NCBI RefSeq assembly: GCF_036370855.1
Contig: NC_088102.1
Span: 39,903,835-39,967,834 of the forward strand
DNA: 64,000 nt
Source: Dromaius novaehollandiae
Lineage: Eukaryota > Chordata > Aves > Casuariiformes > Dromaiidae
Reading direction: 5' to 3'
Position numbers and translations under genes: made by a program. Positions 1-13,299 of this stretch are shown here, piece after piece. Under the pieces are notes generated by a model. That model searched no databases and was not told the DNA's origin. It was given only the letters and a program-made list of their open reading frames with translations. Positions within the stretch are counted from its first letter, which is position 1, and the number at the start of each line of letters is the position of its first letter.

Positions 1-1968
1 ACCTAACTTGAAACATGTAACTGTGAAAGCTAATCATGAATGTAGCTGCTCTAGGCTCCCTATATATTCATGGAAAGAAGCTGTTCACAAGGTCACTTAG
101 CTTTATCAATGCTCTGAGTGAACCTTTGAAGGATCCTCTTTCTACCCCATTAAATATTAGGAGACTTATTGTGACTCCAAATAGAAGGGATTGGTCTGGA
201 TACAGATGGTCTAACATTAATTTAAACTGTTTAACACCAATCTCAGCTGTTTACAAAGCTTGCTTTGCTTTGGGTTGTGTTGAAATGTTTCATGGACAAG
301 TCAGACTAGTTCAGTTTGTTAACTGGTATCAGCCTATTTCTGGTGTGTGAGCACAATTCTGTAGATAATCCTACTGTCAATAGGCATCCCAGTCCAAATT
401 GAAAGTTTAATGCTTTTATAGGGCAAAATGAATTGCAAATACAGAGGTGTAGGGGATTTCCTCTTAGTATTGGTTAGAGTAGCTGAAGCTAAAGCTTCAG
501 GATCCATGTTCAATTCTCCTTTTAACCATTTATGCTATTTCCAGGACATAACAGAAACCAACATTTTCCTATACATATGCCTAAAGGTGGACACCTTCAT
601 TCACATTTAAACAGTCTGCTTTCAAGGCCCAATTTTCCGAGCTCCTGCACATCCCTGACACTCACATTCCTTCAAAGGGATTCATTTATTTGTGCTTGAC
701 CTTAGTCATCCAAACTTGCTGCTCATGACAGAAATGAGTGCACATCTTTCACTCTCAGTAAACCACAGACAATGTGGTCTTTGAACAGAACATGTTCTTA
801 GATAAACAGAGACAGGTGAAGTGGAACAGGTCAAAATGATAATAATGTCGCCATCTAACATGGATTAGAAAACCAAAAATCAGGTACAACCTTCAATAAT
901 TATCTGGTATATTGGCTGAGGCTGCAGCTGAGAGACAAAGAACAGCATTTCAGCCACCTCCTTCAGGTTCCCAGTTACCAAAGTGGCCATGCTGGACACT
1001 ATAAGGATTTCTGTGACATTCCTCTAGGGACAAGAACAAAAGAACAGCAGTGCAAGAGAGAACTAATGGATGCATTAGAGATGGTGGTGGTATCCAAGGA
1101 TTTGTCTACATGTATTGCTATTCATGAATTCTAGTTCAGATTAATACCTTTCCTTAATTTACTCTCTCACACTTTCAAAGGCTCCTTAGCAACCCAGTAG
1201 ACAATGGGGCTTTCAAATATATTTCACAGCTGGGCTGCCAAGTTTAAACTTCAAGACATGTAATAGTCTTGTCTTCACATCAGGTACACCACCCCTGGAT
1301 GTCCATTATGCTTTTTGACAACTTCTCATTTTGGATTCTTTATAGTGCTTTTGCCCATGTCAGGTTGTCAGTATTATCCCATTCTGAGTACATTAGCCAA
1401 GACTTTATCCTTTTTAATGAAGTATAAATGGCCTTTTAAAAACTAGAGACAGTATTTTATCAGGTCCCTGAGGAAGGTGGATGGTGTTCTGGAATGTAAA
1501 GAGTCACATTGCTCTTCCTCCATCTACAATAATAAATCACCTCCCTGGTGGGTACTGAAGCTTTGTAGCCTTGCTTCTAAAGTGTCACAGGAGGCATTTT
1601 GACTGAAAAGTTATGTCACTTCCACCTGAGAAGGTCACACAGATCATAGAACTCACCAATTTCTGGTCTGACTGTTGAATATGGGATTTGGGAGAAATTG
1701 GGGACAGGAAAGCAGCACAGGAAACTTTCAGCCAGCAAGGGGAGAGGGCTTGTGCTGGGCCCCATGTAAGGCAATGTGTGAAATACTGTAACTTCAGATG
1801 GCACCACAGAAGGAAGGAAAAGTAGTCATCCTGGGTGTTTCAACCATTTAAAGGATTTTATCCAAGACAGTGGGGATTTGTAGCTGAAAGTTAAATGCAT
1901 GCTAGTAACTGTGGGAAGCAAAATTAATATTTGCATAGAGTTCATAGAGTCACTCTTGATTTTGCATT
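1..1968. other. Non-coding DNA at the start of the window
   Basis: AT-rich, with only short ORFs (up to 104 codons) that resemble nothing known. I see no exon, repeat array or regulatory site that I can support. Confidence 0.5.
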
Positions 1969-2019
1969 TTGTCTCCCTTCTCATTGCAGCTGTACTTCCC
2001 AACTTTTAAATCTCTGGTC

Positions 2020-2580
2020 ATTTGCAACAGGAAGCAGCAAGAGCTGGGTGCTCCCAAAGGAATAGGGACCAGGGAACCAAGCACAATAACACAGCTGGCA
2101 GGGCAGATGCCTAGCCAGCCAGGGCCCATCCCACCACCCCTGAGCAAAGTGAGCAAGGCAGACCCAGAGATGGTAGCCAGGTTCAACCAGGAGTCCAAAT
2201 CATCAGGCAAGTTTGTGGTGATGAGGCAGGTCCAAAGTCAAGCTAGGAAGTCAGTCTGCAGGTGACTACTCTAGTGAGAGTACCCAGGGTCATACACAGC
2301 CCAGTGACTGCCAATCAGGCCCACAGAGACAGGTCTGAGGTAAAGCTGGAAAGTCAGTCTGTGGGTTGGTGTCCAGATCATCAGGGTCAGACATGAGCAT
2401 GGCTGTGGGTGTGCTGGAGACCAGCGTGCCTACCGCGTAGCTGAAGCAGAGGACTGGATGCCCACACCTGAGCTTAAATAGAGCTCCTGGGCCCATGGGC
2501 AGGGGTGGGGGGAGGCTCCAGGTGAGGCTGGTCAGGGCCAGTAAGACCTGTTAGTGCATTCAGGGCCCTGACAGTTTGGA
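2020..2580. repeat. Probable old interspersed repeat (LTR- or CR1-derived)
   Basis: GC-richer than its surroundings, with internal near-duplication: 2225-2262 and 2331-2365 share the frame AGGTC..AGTCA/AAGCTGG..AGTCAGTCTG, and a CCAnATCATCAGG motif also occurs twice. It ends in G-rich sequence around 2495-2515. The repetitive, purine-rich texture is that of a decayed transposable element; I cannot name the family. Confidence 0.4.
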
Positions 2581-3504
2581 CTCTTACCACCTCTGTTTAC
2601 CTAAAGCAGCACTATCAACCTACAGTCAATCAATGCTCATAAAAACCTTCAACTCGGAAACTGGGAGGAAAATGCTGAATCCTCATGTTCATTCTGATGC
2701 TCAGGACTAGGCAAGTAGTTATGAATGTTATTACTAATACAAATTCATGGCACATTACATATAGTAGTGGCTCCAGAGCAGCTAATGCATGCAGCTAAAA
2801 GGTAAATTACACAGTAACATGAAGTTGTGTTGTATATTACAGAAACTGAAGAGTTTTTGTTTCAGAGTTTTTTTCATCAGCAACATCTTTGGATTATTTA
2901 CTTCCATCAAGCTACAATAATGTTTAGAAACCATAGGCAAGCGCAGGGACCTTCATTACTAGACCCTGTGTGAACACAAAGGAAGAGCCTGTACCAACCC
3001 AGTGAAAAGTGGTAATTTAAAGAGATGGCAGAGTTGAATGGCAAGAGAAAAGATATATCAACAACCCTGCATCACAGAGATATGGGGAAGCAAAGTGACC
3101 AGACCTCAGCCAAAGAGAAAATCTGCAGTTCAGTCAGGAACTGAAGAAAACTCAACTGATGTTCAATGCCAGACTTATAAAGACATCTTTTCCCATCTCA
3201 GGCAATCCCAAAGACAGGGGTAGGAACTGACACTTTAAACTACAATCCAGAAAGCCGGTGATAGGCACCACACAGGCAAGCGTGGGACTCAGGATGGTGC
3301 AGCCCATAGAAGAGTGGCTTGCTCTGGGGTGCTCCCCAGTAGATAACAAACTCCAGAGGCACCACAGCCAGAGTTAGCACACTGTGGGGTTGCTGTAGCC
3401 CTCCAATGACACCATAAGGGCTGAGCAAACCTAGTCAGCAAAAAAGAAGTGACACCACAGACTCACATCATCAGCATCTAGGTACTGTAGAATTTTGCAC
3501 TGGG

Positions 3505-3636
3505 TTATCTGTTGAACGTGTGTACTGTTATCTCTTGAACATCCGTACTGATATCCGTTGATATGTGTACTGTTATTGTTGAACATCCATACTGTTCTCT
3601 GTTGGCACATGTACTGTTATCGACTGAAGCCATCTG
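3505..3636 (+). repeat. 22-23 bp minisatellite, about six units
   Basis: Head-to-tail degenerate units at 3505, 3528, 3551, 3573, 3595 and 3617. Each is built as TTATC..TTGAACAT..GTACTG, and the last is more diverged. A seventh, weaker unit may follow to about 3660. Confidence 0.85.
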
Positions 3637-3861
3637 TTCTATTGTGTAACTGCGGTCTGGCACTGTTTGATTGAATAATGAACTAAGCCTGGACTCACCG
3701 TCAGCTGGCCTGCAGACCCAACAACCCACCCATCAGCAGGGATGCCCCTGATGCCAGCTGCCAGGGAGAATCTGAAATCATTTTGGCACAGCTTGAGCAT
3801 GGTCAGAACAATCCAGGGAAAACTATACTGCAGGGGTGGCCCATAAGGACAAGGAAAGGGC

Positions 3862-3913
3862 GAGAATGGTCATCATACTGTGCATCTGAGAACGGTTATT
3901 GTACTGTGCATCC
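3862..3913 (+). repeat. 26-bp tandem duplication
   Basis: Two adjacent 26-bp units (3862-3887 and 3888-3913), each starting GAGAA-GGT and ending TACTGTGCATC, with a handful of differences. It lies about 230 bp downstream of the minisatellite, perhaps in the same ancient element. Confidence 0.8.
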
Positions 3914-5420
3914 ATGGCTTAACCATAGAGCTCTGATATGTGTATTCTATTTTTAGTTCTGTTATATTTCTAGCTTCAATATATTTTTTAGCTTTGTTAT
4001 ACTTATAGATTGTTTGGTGTTAGTTGTTTAGTTTTGTCCAGTGTCTGTCATATGTGTAGAACCACTTAGCTCTAATGAATTTTTACACTTGACTAATGAT
4101 GACCTCTCGAGTTCGGCACAACTAACCCTGGAATCTGAAAGAATCCCAGATGCTCCTCTATTGGCGCATCACAGCCAGCTGCTGCTTAACCCTGAAGGTG
4201 TCTCAGTGTCTCCCTCTTGGACTACGACAACTGCTGTGCCCCTGCTTAGCAGGCTCAAAGCTGCCCTGACCAAAGCAGCATTGTTCTTCACTCCTGTTGC
4301 AGTGACAGAGACCCAAAAATCAGCACAGTGGCACATAGTGCCCCCAAGAAACTTAGTCTGCTAGATGTGCTCTGATCATTCTTACCACATATTGCCAGCA
4401 GAACACAGAATCCAGAAGAAAAGGCCAAGCTCCTTCACAAAACACACAGCTGGGGTCAGCTATGTGTTTTCAATAATCACCTGCTAGTTCAGAGTATGTG
4501 ATGAGGGAGCAGGAAACCTGGGCTCTCTTAGTCCTGCAGATTTAAAGCTCACACCCCTGCCAAGGAGAGTACCCAAACCTTCAGGTTATGGGTTTGGGGT
4601 AGGCACTTTACACCCTTCTTGGTGATGCTGCCTCCTGAACAGCAAAGCATGCAAAAGTCCTGACCTCATTCCCATAGCAATGCATGCATTTAACGTTGGG
4701 AATAATCCACAGAAAAGGAGATGGGAGCTCAGACACCTACTCCTAGACATGTTTCCTAGCTACAGGGCTACATCATTCCAGAGCCCTCAAACTGCCTATT
4801 GATAGTGTCTAGTGTTAGATCTCAATTTGTTTTTTTTTTTCCCCTGGTCTGTCTGACTGCAATATTCTGTGAATGCACCATAGCTGCAGTCAAGCCCTAA
4901 AAAAGTCATGAAACCTAGTGGCACAGGGTATTGATTAAGGAGATGCATGTCAGCATCACAGTGCATTCACAGAATTTAGGTATTCCTTATTCTACACCTA
5001 AGCCTCTCTTTTCAGTCCCTTCATAGAACCTGAAAATAAAGGAAATGAAGAAATCACAAAAATTTTGAAAGTTCTCTCAAAACTAGCCCTAATTTTTAAC
5101 TTTGCTCTTTTAAAATTTTTCATAATTCTGTGTGTGAAGTATAATAAAATGCAACTTTGCAAGCCAGTCTTATAGCTTAGTAACAGTAGTTGGTAACTAC
5201 AAGTGCTCTACTGTCTTTACCTTGATTGTATTCATTTTTTTAAACAAATCACTGACAATTTTTTTTCCCAGAATACTAACACCTTAATTCCATTTTCTTA
5301 TTTTCCCTTCCATAGTCTCCTGTTGGATAACTAGCCAGCTGATAGAATAGCATGCTGCAATTCCTCTGGGGCTATTATACCATCCAAACAACATGAAGAA
5401 CTTTTTTGCTTCTAAAATAA

Positions 5421-5470
5421 CACACACACACACCAAAAAAAAAAAAAAAGAAAAAAAAAAAAAGAAAAAA
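5421..5470. repeat. (CA)n followed by an A-rich tract
   Basis: Six to seven CA units, then an interrupted run of about 36 bases that is nearly all A. A compound microsatellite. Confidence 0.9.
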
Positions 5471-8400
5471 GAACATCTGAGGAATGGTGCATCCACAAGC
5501 ACCTTCTGATACATTCAAGGCCACTATGTTGCACTGACCAGCACCACCTATAGGTAACTCCAGGTGAGCTTTACTTGATACATTTTTCTGCTAGCTTTAT
5601 CCCTGCCGCTGGAAAACCTCTGTTAATTTTAAAGAGCGAGATATGGATCTATGCCTAGGCAAGAATGGTAACTCTCTAATCCCCCAGAGGGAGTACCTCA
5701 CCACTTGTTTAATTAGATATTGAGAGCAGGCAGCTCATTCCCTCAGAAAAGGAGAGTATAGCTTCATTTTTAGATCCCTGAGTTGATTCATAGGATCCCT
5801 TATTGCATACAGCGCTTTACAGCCTTACGAGGCTTTGTGATGGGTTTTGTTTAACCCAATATACTCTTGTAAGGCCTATCCTGAGGGTTCTAACAGGCTC
5901 TTGCACATAATCTGTATGAACAAACAGGCTGTGGCTAACCATTTGATACGCAACCACTACTCAGCTGGTTCTTTATTTAGTCAAGCCAAAACTCAGTACA
6001 GTACCTTCTCAAACAAAGTTTTTCATATATAAAAAGATCACCAAACACAGAAGGAAGAAGATCTGCTAATAAAGAGGAAAATCTAGCAGGATTTGGGGAT
6101 GTAACTCAATAGAGTTGTATCCCATCACTCCTTCCTCCTCCAAATTTCATGAAACTTCCTGTGGTATGTTGCTATAATGTAAACTGAAATCCATAAAAGA
6201 AGAAAAGGAGTAATGATGTCCCATCCCACCCATAGTCCACGAGCTCAGTTTGCGGTCTTACTTGGCAGTGACAAACTAACTGGAAGAGTCTGCTGCACAA
6301 CGGCAGCCTGTGGCAGTGCGCATTTTCTAGTTCCTGACCATTTTTGTTTACAGCATGGGGGTGGCCCCAAGTTTAGTCTCCATTACAGTCTTTCACAAAG
6401 GAGCTGTATGCTAACCTCTTTCAAGACTAAATGCATGGAGATTCTGGCTAATGGCACCAAAGAAAAAGGTGCACATTTCCATTAATCTACAGAAAACCAA
6501 AGCTTCAGATTAAATACATTTGTTATTCAGGAAGGCAGAAGGTATCATAGATGCCTTGAATGTGTACTGGACAAAAATGGATTATTTGAATTTATTTTCC
6601 CCATCACTTGTTAACAATTCTGCGACACAGAAGTCAGATCAAAGTCTGAACAGCAAGCAAAAAATGTGAACCTAGCTGCCCCAAGTGTGAGGAAAAAAAC
6701 AATATTATCTTGCAACAGTGACAGAGCAGGTTCAGCTGGCAGGTAGGGCAGAGGCTGGGAGAGGCACAGAGGCATCTTGCTAAGTCAGCAAGGTTTATAG
6801 ATAAAATGACAAACTTCTTCCTCTTCACTAGCCTCCCGCATCCATCCTGATCATGGGATGCCATCTCCACCCTGCATCCTTGCTAATGGCTCATTCTCTT
6901 CCTCCACTCCCCTGCAGCATGGGACCCCACTAAACACTGCCAAACTCCTTTCCTCCCTGCAATAGCTGCTCTTCACACACAAGTACCTCCTACTTCCCCT
7001 CATCCCATGAAGAATCAGGGGATAAGGAGCAACGGGACAGCAGCAGTTTGAGCTCCCCAAAATGCATATAGGCAGCAGAGACTTGGCTGCCCTTTCCCAG
7101 AGCCATTTTTTCCCCTCTGCAGTTTGCCCTGAGACCTACCTACTGACTGAAGCCAGTCCTACGTGACTTTTTCTGGTAGCGGGGATGCTAATGTCAGTGT
7201 CCCTGCAGAATTACACTTGACTCCTTCATTTCTCCCCGTACTCTGATTCATGAATGCTATGAAATGCCACAAAGCACTACTGGTATGCTGCTACCATGCC
7301 ACAGAGATGGCAGGTCTGACATGACTGCTATCAATAGTCTGTGAATCACTTTGAGATGAATCAAACTCTTAAAATATTTAACAGTATGCACCAGCTTGGC
7401 TGCTTCCTTACCAAGCTCAGACCTTATGGGTTATGAGTAATACTTGCACCGAGCAAGGAGCTAACACTATGAAGAAAAGGATCTCTACTTCTCCTGTGCT
7501 TTTCCCCCCCACTGGCTAATAGTGGGGTAACAGTTTTCAAAACACTGATGAAAATCTCCTGATGAGATTAAACTATTACATCTTTAAACAAAGGGGAAAA
7601 GAGATCGTTACATGAATGTTTTCTTAGTTATTTTTTCCTTCTAAATATTTACACTATACTTATCTGCTGTCCAAAGGATGAGGAGGCTAGGTGGCACTGC
7701 AGGCTAATGAACTAGCTTATTTTTATAGGAATTAATGAAGTGAATGTGGTGTTCAACAAGCTCCAAGGCTAGCATAGATATCTTGAATCCTGCAATCACT
7801 TAAATATTCAAGGCAACAGGGCTAAGTACATAATTCTGCAAGGTCAGGCCTGGAATGAATACTCAACAGGAACCCACTTTTTCTGAGGTACTGATCACCC
7901 TCATTACTTTGCTTGGAGTAATGGAGTAAGTACTTAAAAGGGTTTAAAATGGCAGTATTGCTTTAGACATATATCAGAATCTGCCTGTTCTACCAGTTCC
8001 TCACTATAGGTGTCAAACACTAAAGCATACACATCCACACACCTACAGTCATAACCTAACCTAACAGAGAAAGTGATACCTGCTTGCTTCTGGTAAAAAC
8101 CCTGATGTAAAATGTACCCTTTAAGAACATGTTTCTTCTTTGTATGTTGTCCATCCTGCCTAAGTAGTGTGCTAGTATCAGAGGCCTAACTATGTTTCCA
8201 TTAGGAAAAAATGATGATTTCAATAAAGATGTTCTGCAGGTCCAGACCTGTTGCCCACAAAAATGTACACAAGGTCCTACTTCCCCCAACAAAATAAAAC
8301 CTGTAGCAGAAGGGAATTTCCCTATTTCCCTTTTTCCAGGCTCGCTCCTCCCAGTGAACTCTGTCACTTGCTCCCTCAGTTTCATTCATGACACTCAGTC

Positions 8401-10829
8401 AGTCTTTTAAGGACAGCCTACATACAACTCTCTAAACACCACCACATCTTTTGTTCTCTGCATTTTCAAACAGTCCCAGACCACATGCTCTAGCCTTGCT
8501 CAGGCCCCATCTTCAGGTGCACTGCCTTTGATGGTCACTCCCACTGTCTCTAGTTCTTTTATTCTACAAAGAGATCTTATTTATCTTTCTGCACATCCTG
8601 AAAGAAGAATACATAGTGTCTCCCTTGACCTTACTTGTATTTTTGCACAGCAGTAATCACAGTCACGTGCTATGATGACAATAATTCTCATGCATAAAAG
8701 AATTGTCAGAAAGAATCTCTGGCCTTGAATTAGGGTGAAGATGTTGCTTTAAAGAACAGGAGTTTCCGACTAAAAGCTGCTGAATGATTATTACTTAGAA
8801 AGTGATTCCTTGTTGGAAAGCAAAATACACACTCAGCAGTATTTTAATTGAGACAGGGTAAGTACAAGACAGCATTTGGTAAGACAACAATAGACTGAGA
8901 TAGTAAAATCTTTCACTTCTCAAATCTGACACTCCTACTTGTATAATACAATTTTTCTTCCATCCTTTACAATTTACATTTTGACTGTGATGTGTTGAAT
9001 CTAAGATTACAACATGCCGTACAATGATATGAGGATTGTAACTTTCGGTCTGCAACAGATCTTGTCTAAAGTACCCAGGTACTTAAATTACACTATCTGC
9101 TCTTTCATCTGCTCAAATAAGACAATCCTGTGATACTTCAAGCACATTACATCTGCTACCTTGACTTAACACACACTTTCATTGCAGTGACACGAGCATT
9201 TCAGAATAGATTGCAAAGCCTTAGTATCATGGAACTTAAATCAAGAGGCAAAAAGGCAGTCTTTATGCTAAGGCTCCAGAAATACCAGCTACATCCAGAG
9301 TGCAGTCACATGCTACAGATGTACACATGCTATGCACTGTGCCTAATGCATTTACTGGACCAAAAGGGTCTTAACCCCCTCTCAACCTTCTCCCATTCTC
9401 CTACCAGAGAGCTATGAATTCCCAGACCAGCACCTCTGCTCTTTGCTAACTCCTAATCGCACCCATCAGACATAGGGAACAGTGGAAAAAGCCACAGTGC
9501 TGTGGCAGGAGAAGAGGAGATGAGCAAAGTCATCTTTCTAGGCAGAATTTGCTGAGTAGATAGCAGGCTGATCTCTATCTCACCAGCTCTGTAACAGAGC
9601 CCTTAGTAAAGAAGCTTCTGCTTTGGCAGGAAGGAATAGCCTCTAAATACAAACCCCCACCCCAATGCTACTACTGCCCTTTCTTACCAACAGGACAAGT
9701 CAATATCCTTCAGCTCTTGTTTTCTAGTCTTATCCATCTTCCTCCCATGTTCCCCTTGCCTCAGAAACATTCTGTGAGCCCAGCAGGAAATCCTGGCCAG
9801 AGAGAGCTCACAGAGACATGGGACAGGTCTCAGCAGCTCCTCTGCTTCTTTAATCCTGAAATGGGTCAGAGAGGGATATGATTTACAGAAAAAATGATAG
9901 GGGAAGGGGAAGGAGAAGAGGGAGGCAGCAACTAAAACCTGACCTTTTTTGATTCCAGGAGCTGTGACTTTCATATCAGCACATGCTATTACAGTCCTGG
10001 CACACCTGTGTGTCAGATTTTAAGATGAGAGGACACACCGCGCTTAGCTTCTGGCCTCTTCCCAGCCTCTATTGATTTCCTTCAAGCACTCCAATTAGCT
10101 CTCATTATCTAAGATTTGATGAAGGATAGGGAATTGATCTGACCCCTAGCACAACTACAGTTGTCTTTGTTTTTAGATGTGATAAAACATAATGGGAATA
10201 CAAATCAACTAGGCTGCAAATCAGTTGGGTTGAATAGGCAGTCCTTTGTGTTCTAGAAACCAAAAGATGTCTAAGCAGCAGTGGAAACCGCCTACAACTG
10301 CTTCTGGCTTCCCCCTGCCACAGCTAAAACATTAGTTACAGCAGCTGCAGCAACACCACCCATATCCTTCATAAAAATAAAGCCCCATGGGATACAGAGC
10401 CATAGACCAGACCCAAGCAGTGCAGCCTATCTTTTTTCCTGCTCACCAGTAAATACAACAGATGAAACTGGCTGGCAGACAGTAACGGAGCAGTGCAAAC
10501 CCTCTGCTGGCTAAAATATGCTGAAGTGACAGATAACTACGCTGCTTTAGCACTCTTAGCAGAGAGCCTTGGCTGCCAGACATACACACCAGCCTGCTAG
10601 TGGCTGGGACACACCTTTTTAAGTGACAAACAATGAAACCTGTAATTAATGTGTTTATACCAAGGGGAAATGTTGTGAGCCGGACGAGAAAGCAGAGACA
10701 GTCAGTTTCTCTAATGTCAAACCAGCTGAGCTCAGCCAGGCAAGGCTCTGGCATCTATAACACAAAAGGCATGCTCCTGACATTGAAAGCCTGTGGTGTG
10801 ACTAAGCCAGGGGTACAGCCTAAATGTGT

Positions 10830-10882
10830 AGAAAGAAAGAAAAAAAAGAAAAAAAAAGAGAGAGAGAGAGACAGAGAAAAAA
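10830..10882. repeat. GA/A-rich purine tract
   Basis: Over 40 nt of uninterrupted purines (GAAA units, A-runs, then GA repeats), continuing past one C to 10882. It could form a triplex but is otherwise an ordinary microsatellite. Confidence 0.9.
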
Positions 10883-11254
10883 TATGGAAAACCTGCGATA
10901 TTGAATTGGGTAGGTGGAGGATAACGAACATGACTTGAATTCATCAGGCCTCCCCAGCCTGCCCTCGAAGGCCATTCTGGGATGCAGGATACTACTAATT
11001 TTAGTACAACAGGATGCAGAGGCTATAGGATTAATGCTTCATTAGGGCACTAAGAAGAGGAGGGCTAGTTAACAAGTAGGGTTTGGTCCAACATAAAGAC
11101 TGAAGCCAACTTAAGGTTGAAGTCCGAGGTGCAGATTTTGACCATCCCTAAAAGAACCAGGGTTATTACAACTGGTCCTGACAAAGAAAGCCAGATGAAA
11201 TTGAAAACACTAGCACAAATATCTTTCCTCAAAAGAGTTCAGGTTTTCAGTAAT

Positions 11255-11290
11255 TACATATGTGTGTGTGCACATGCACATGTGTGTATA
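11255..11290. repeat. Alternating purine-pyrimidine tract (potential Z-DNA)
   Basis: 36 nt of strict pyrimidine/purine alternation made of TG, CA and TA steps, with an internal inverted repeat (TGTGTGTGCACA and its mirror). Confidence 0.8.
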
Positions 11291-13278
11291 ACTTATATGT
11301 ACATATGAATTCATACGCATATGAAAAACCTCAACTTTTGTCAAGAGTTCAGTGCATTATTCTTCTCAGTTTGTTAAAATTGTGCCCTCTCTCCATTTCA
11401 AGCTCTCTCCAGGGAGGATGAAGAAGAAGGGAATTTGCTTTTTTTGGTAAATCTCACCAAGACTGCATGGAAAATCGATGTTTCCTGGAAAAACAGCCTT
11501 TTGGATGAAAAAGACAGCTTTTACTGAACACGTTGCAGCAGAATAGCTCCTGTCATTATACAGAAAGAAATCTCTGTGAAATGGAATCCCAGCAGGTACC
11601 CAGCCTTCCCCTTCCCCAACTTAAAAGCAATCCAGCCTCATCCAGCATCAAGGACTCAACAAACTCATCCTAACAAATTTAAGCAGCACAACTCCACCTT
11701 TAGCCTCCAAGTCACACACATACACATCCTATCTCTCCTACTCAAGAGAGCTGTCATGCTAGTAACTACAAGGGGGTTAGCTGTATTTTGTATTCCAGGC
11801 ATAATCCAAAGGGGCTCTTGAGATCTCGCTATGCTGATGGAATTCAGTTTGGCTTTGTTTGTTCAGTCTGCAGCTGTTACTGAGATCCCAAATGGAATCA
11901 GATATAGATCAGGTTCTTTCCATTATCTTGAATTACATTGCTTTTGAAATCTCTCTGCTGATCACATCTCTTGTACATAGTATGAGAGGAGAGAGAGAGA
12001 TGCTGGATTCTAAAAAATGTTAGTTGAAAGGAAATTTCCTAAAATCTGCTTAGTGGCATCCCCTCTCCCTGCCACTCACTCCAATTATTTTTCAAACCTG
12101 GAGATCCCAATCCTAGCAGCTGAGGGACAGTCAACAATATAATTTGCTCCATTTCAGCTATGTTTCTGCCAGCATACCCCTATAACAATTCAGAACACCT
12201 AAATTTAGCATCTAATAGATGCTAAACTTAGCAGTAGCAGTAAAGAGATTTTCATATATGAGCTCTTTTTAGGTACACTTGAGATGTGTACCAGCACAGG
12301 AATAACCCTACCTTCAATTCCAACAAACTTTTTGTCTGGGCTATTATCCCATCTCCCTTATGCCCACTCCCTTACTTCACCCCTGGCCAAGGAAGAGCTC
12401 ACCTCCACAGGGACTACAGTGGAAGAGGACATCAATCACTCATTCTCATAGGCATTAAAAAATCCACAACAGAACATAATCTGAAAAGCTCCCTTGTATC
12501 GGAAAGTATCAACTAGTCTATGTTGTCTCATCACATTTGTAGGAATCTGTGCAGTGATTTGGAAAGAAGGAGGGAGGCAGCATCCACGGAGAAAAAAGTA
12601 GTCTAGTTCAAAAACATCATACAGCAAGGCACATGGAGTTACAGAGACTGGCTCAGGCCCACAGCTTCTTTGTTGTACACAGCAGCAGGGCAGTGGCAGT
12701 CAATGGCAGCAGGTAGAGCAGACGGGCAGGAGGCCAGGATCTGGAAGGAAAGAGAATATACAGCTACAGAAACTGAGGTGTGGCCACCAGAGGCATGTTT
12801 CACATGTGATGAAGATGGGTGCTATGTACTGTGCCTAATAGTGCCATCATCCACTCAGGACTACTAAGGACACATATTTGTGAAGATGTCTGCACATCTT
12901 GAAGCCCCCATTTTCTTGATGTGGAACAGTTACACAGTCAAAATACTTTGTTAACGTAATCTTTAGATGTATTAAGGAAGAGTCACATCCCAGCCAATGG
13001 CTGACTCACTGAGGCCAAGCTACTAGTGCTGTCACTCTTGCTGACACCAATCCTGTCCTTCCAAGGTGCCTGGCTCAATACATACTAGTTCTTTCATTCA
13101 CAGAGTCAGTAAGACACCAGCAATACACAGGTCTTACAGTTATGATGATCCACCTGATATATGCCTAGGGTGTCCCAAACTTCTTGAGTTATCTCCATTT
13201 CTCAGGTGAAGGGAGATGATGCACAGGCTTAGCAGGAGAAGTTCTGTGCTGTGTTCCTGGTAGATACAGCATATTCCC

Positions 13279-13299
13279 GGGGGGGGGGGGGGGGGGGGG
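13279..13299 (+). repeat. Run of 21 consecutive G
   Basis: A perfect poly-G run preceded by CCC. It can form a G-quadruplex, and its length is uncertain because such runs are hard to sequence. Confidence 0.9.

Noticed and set aside
3505-3636. Tandem array considered as CRISPR
   Set aside because: Units are head-to-tail without spacers and degenerate, in a vertebrate genome; it is a minisatellite.
4104-4122. CTCGAGTTCGGCAC resembling a cDNA cloning adaptor
   Set aside because: Only part of the sequence resembles a known adaptor and the flanks look like ordinary genomic DNA, so coincidence is more likely than contamination.
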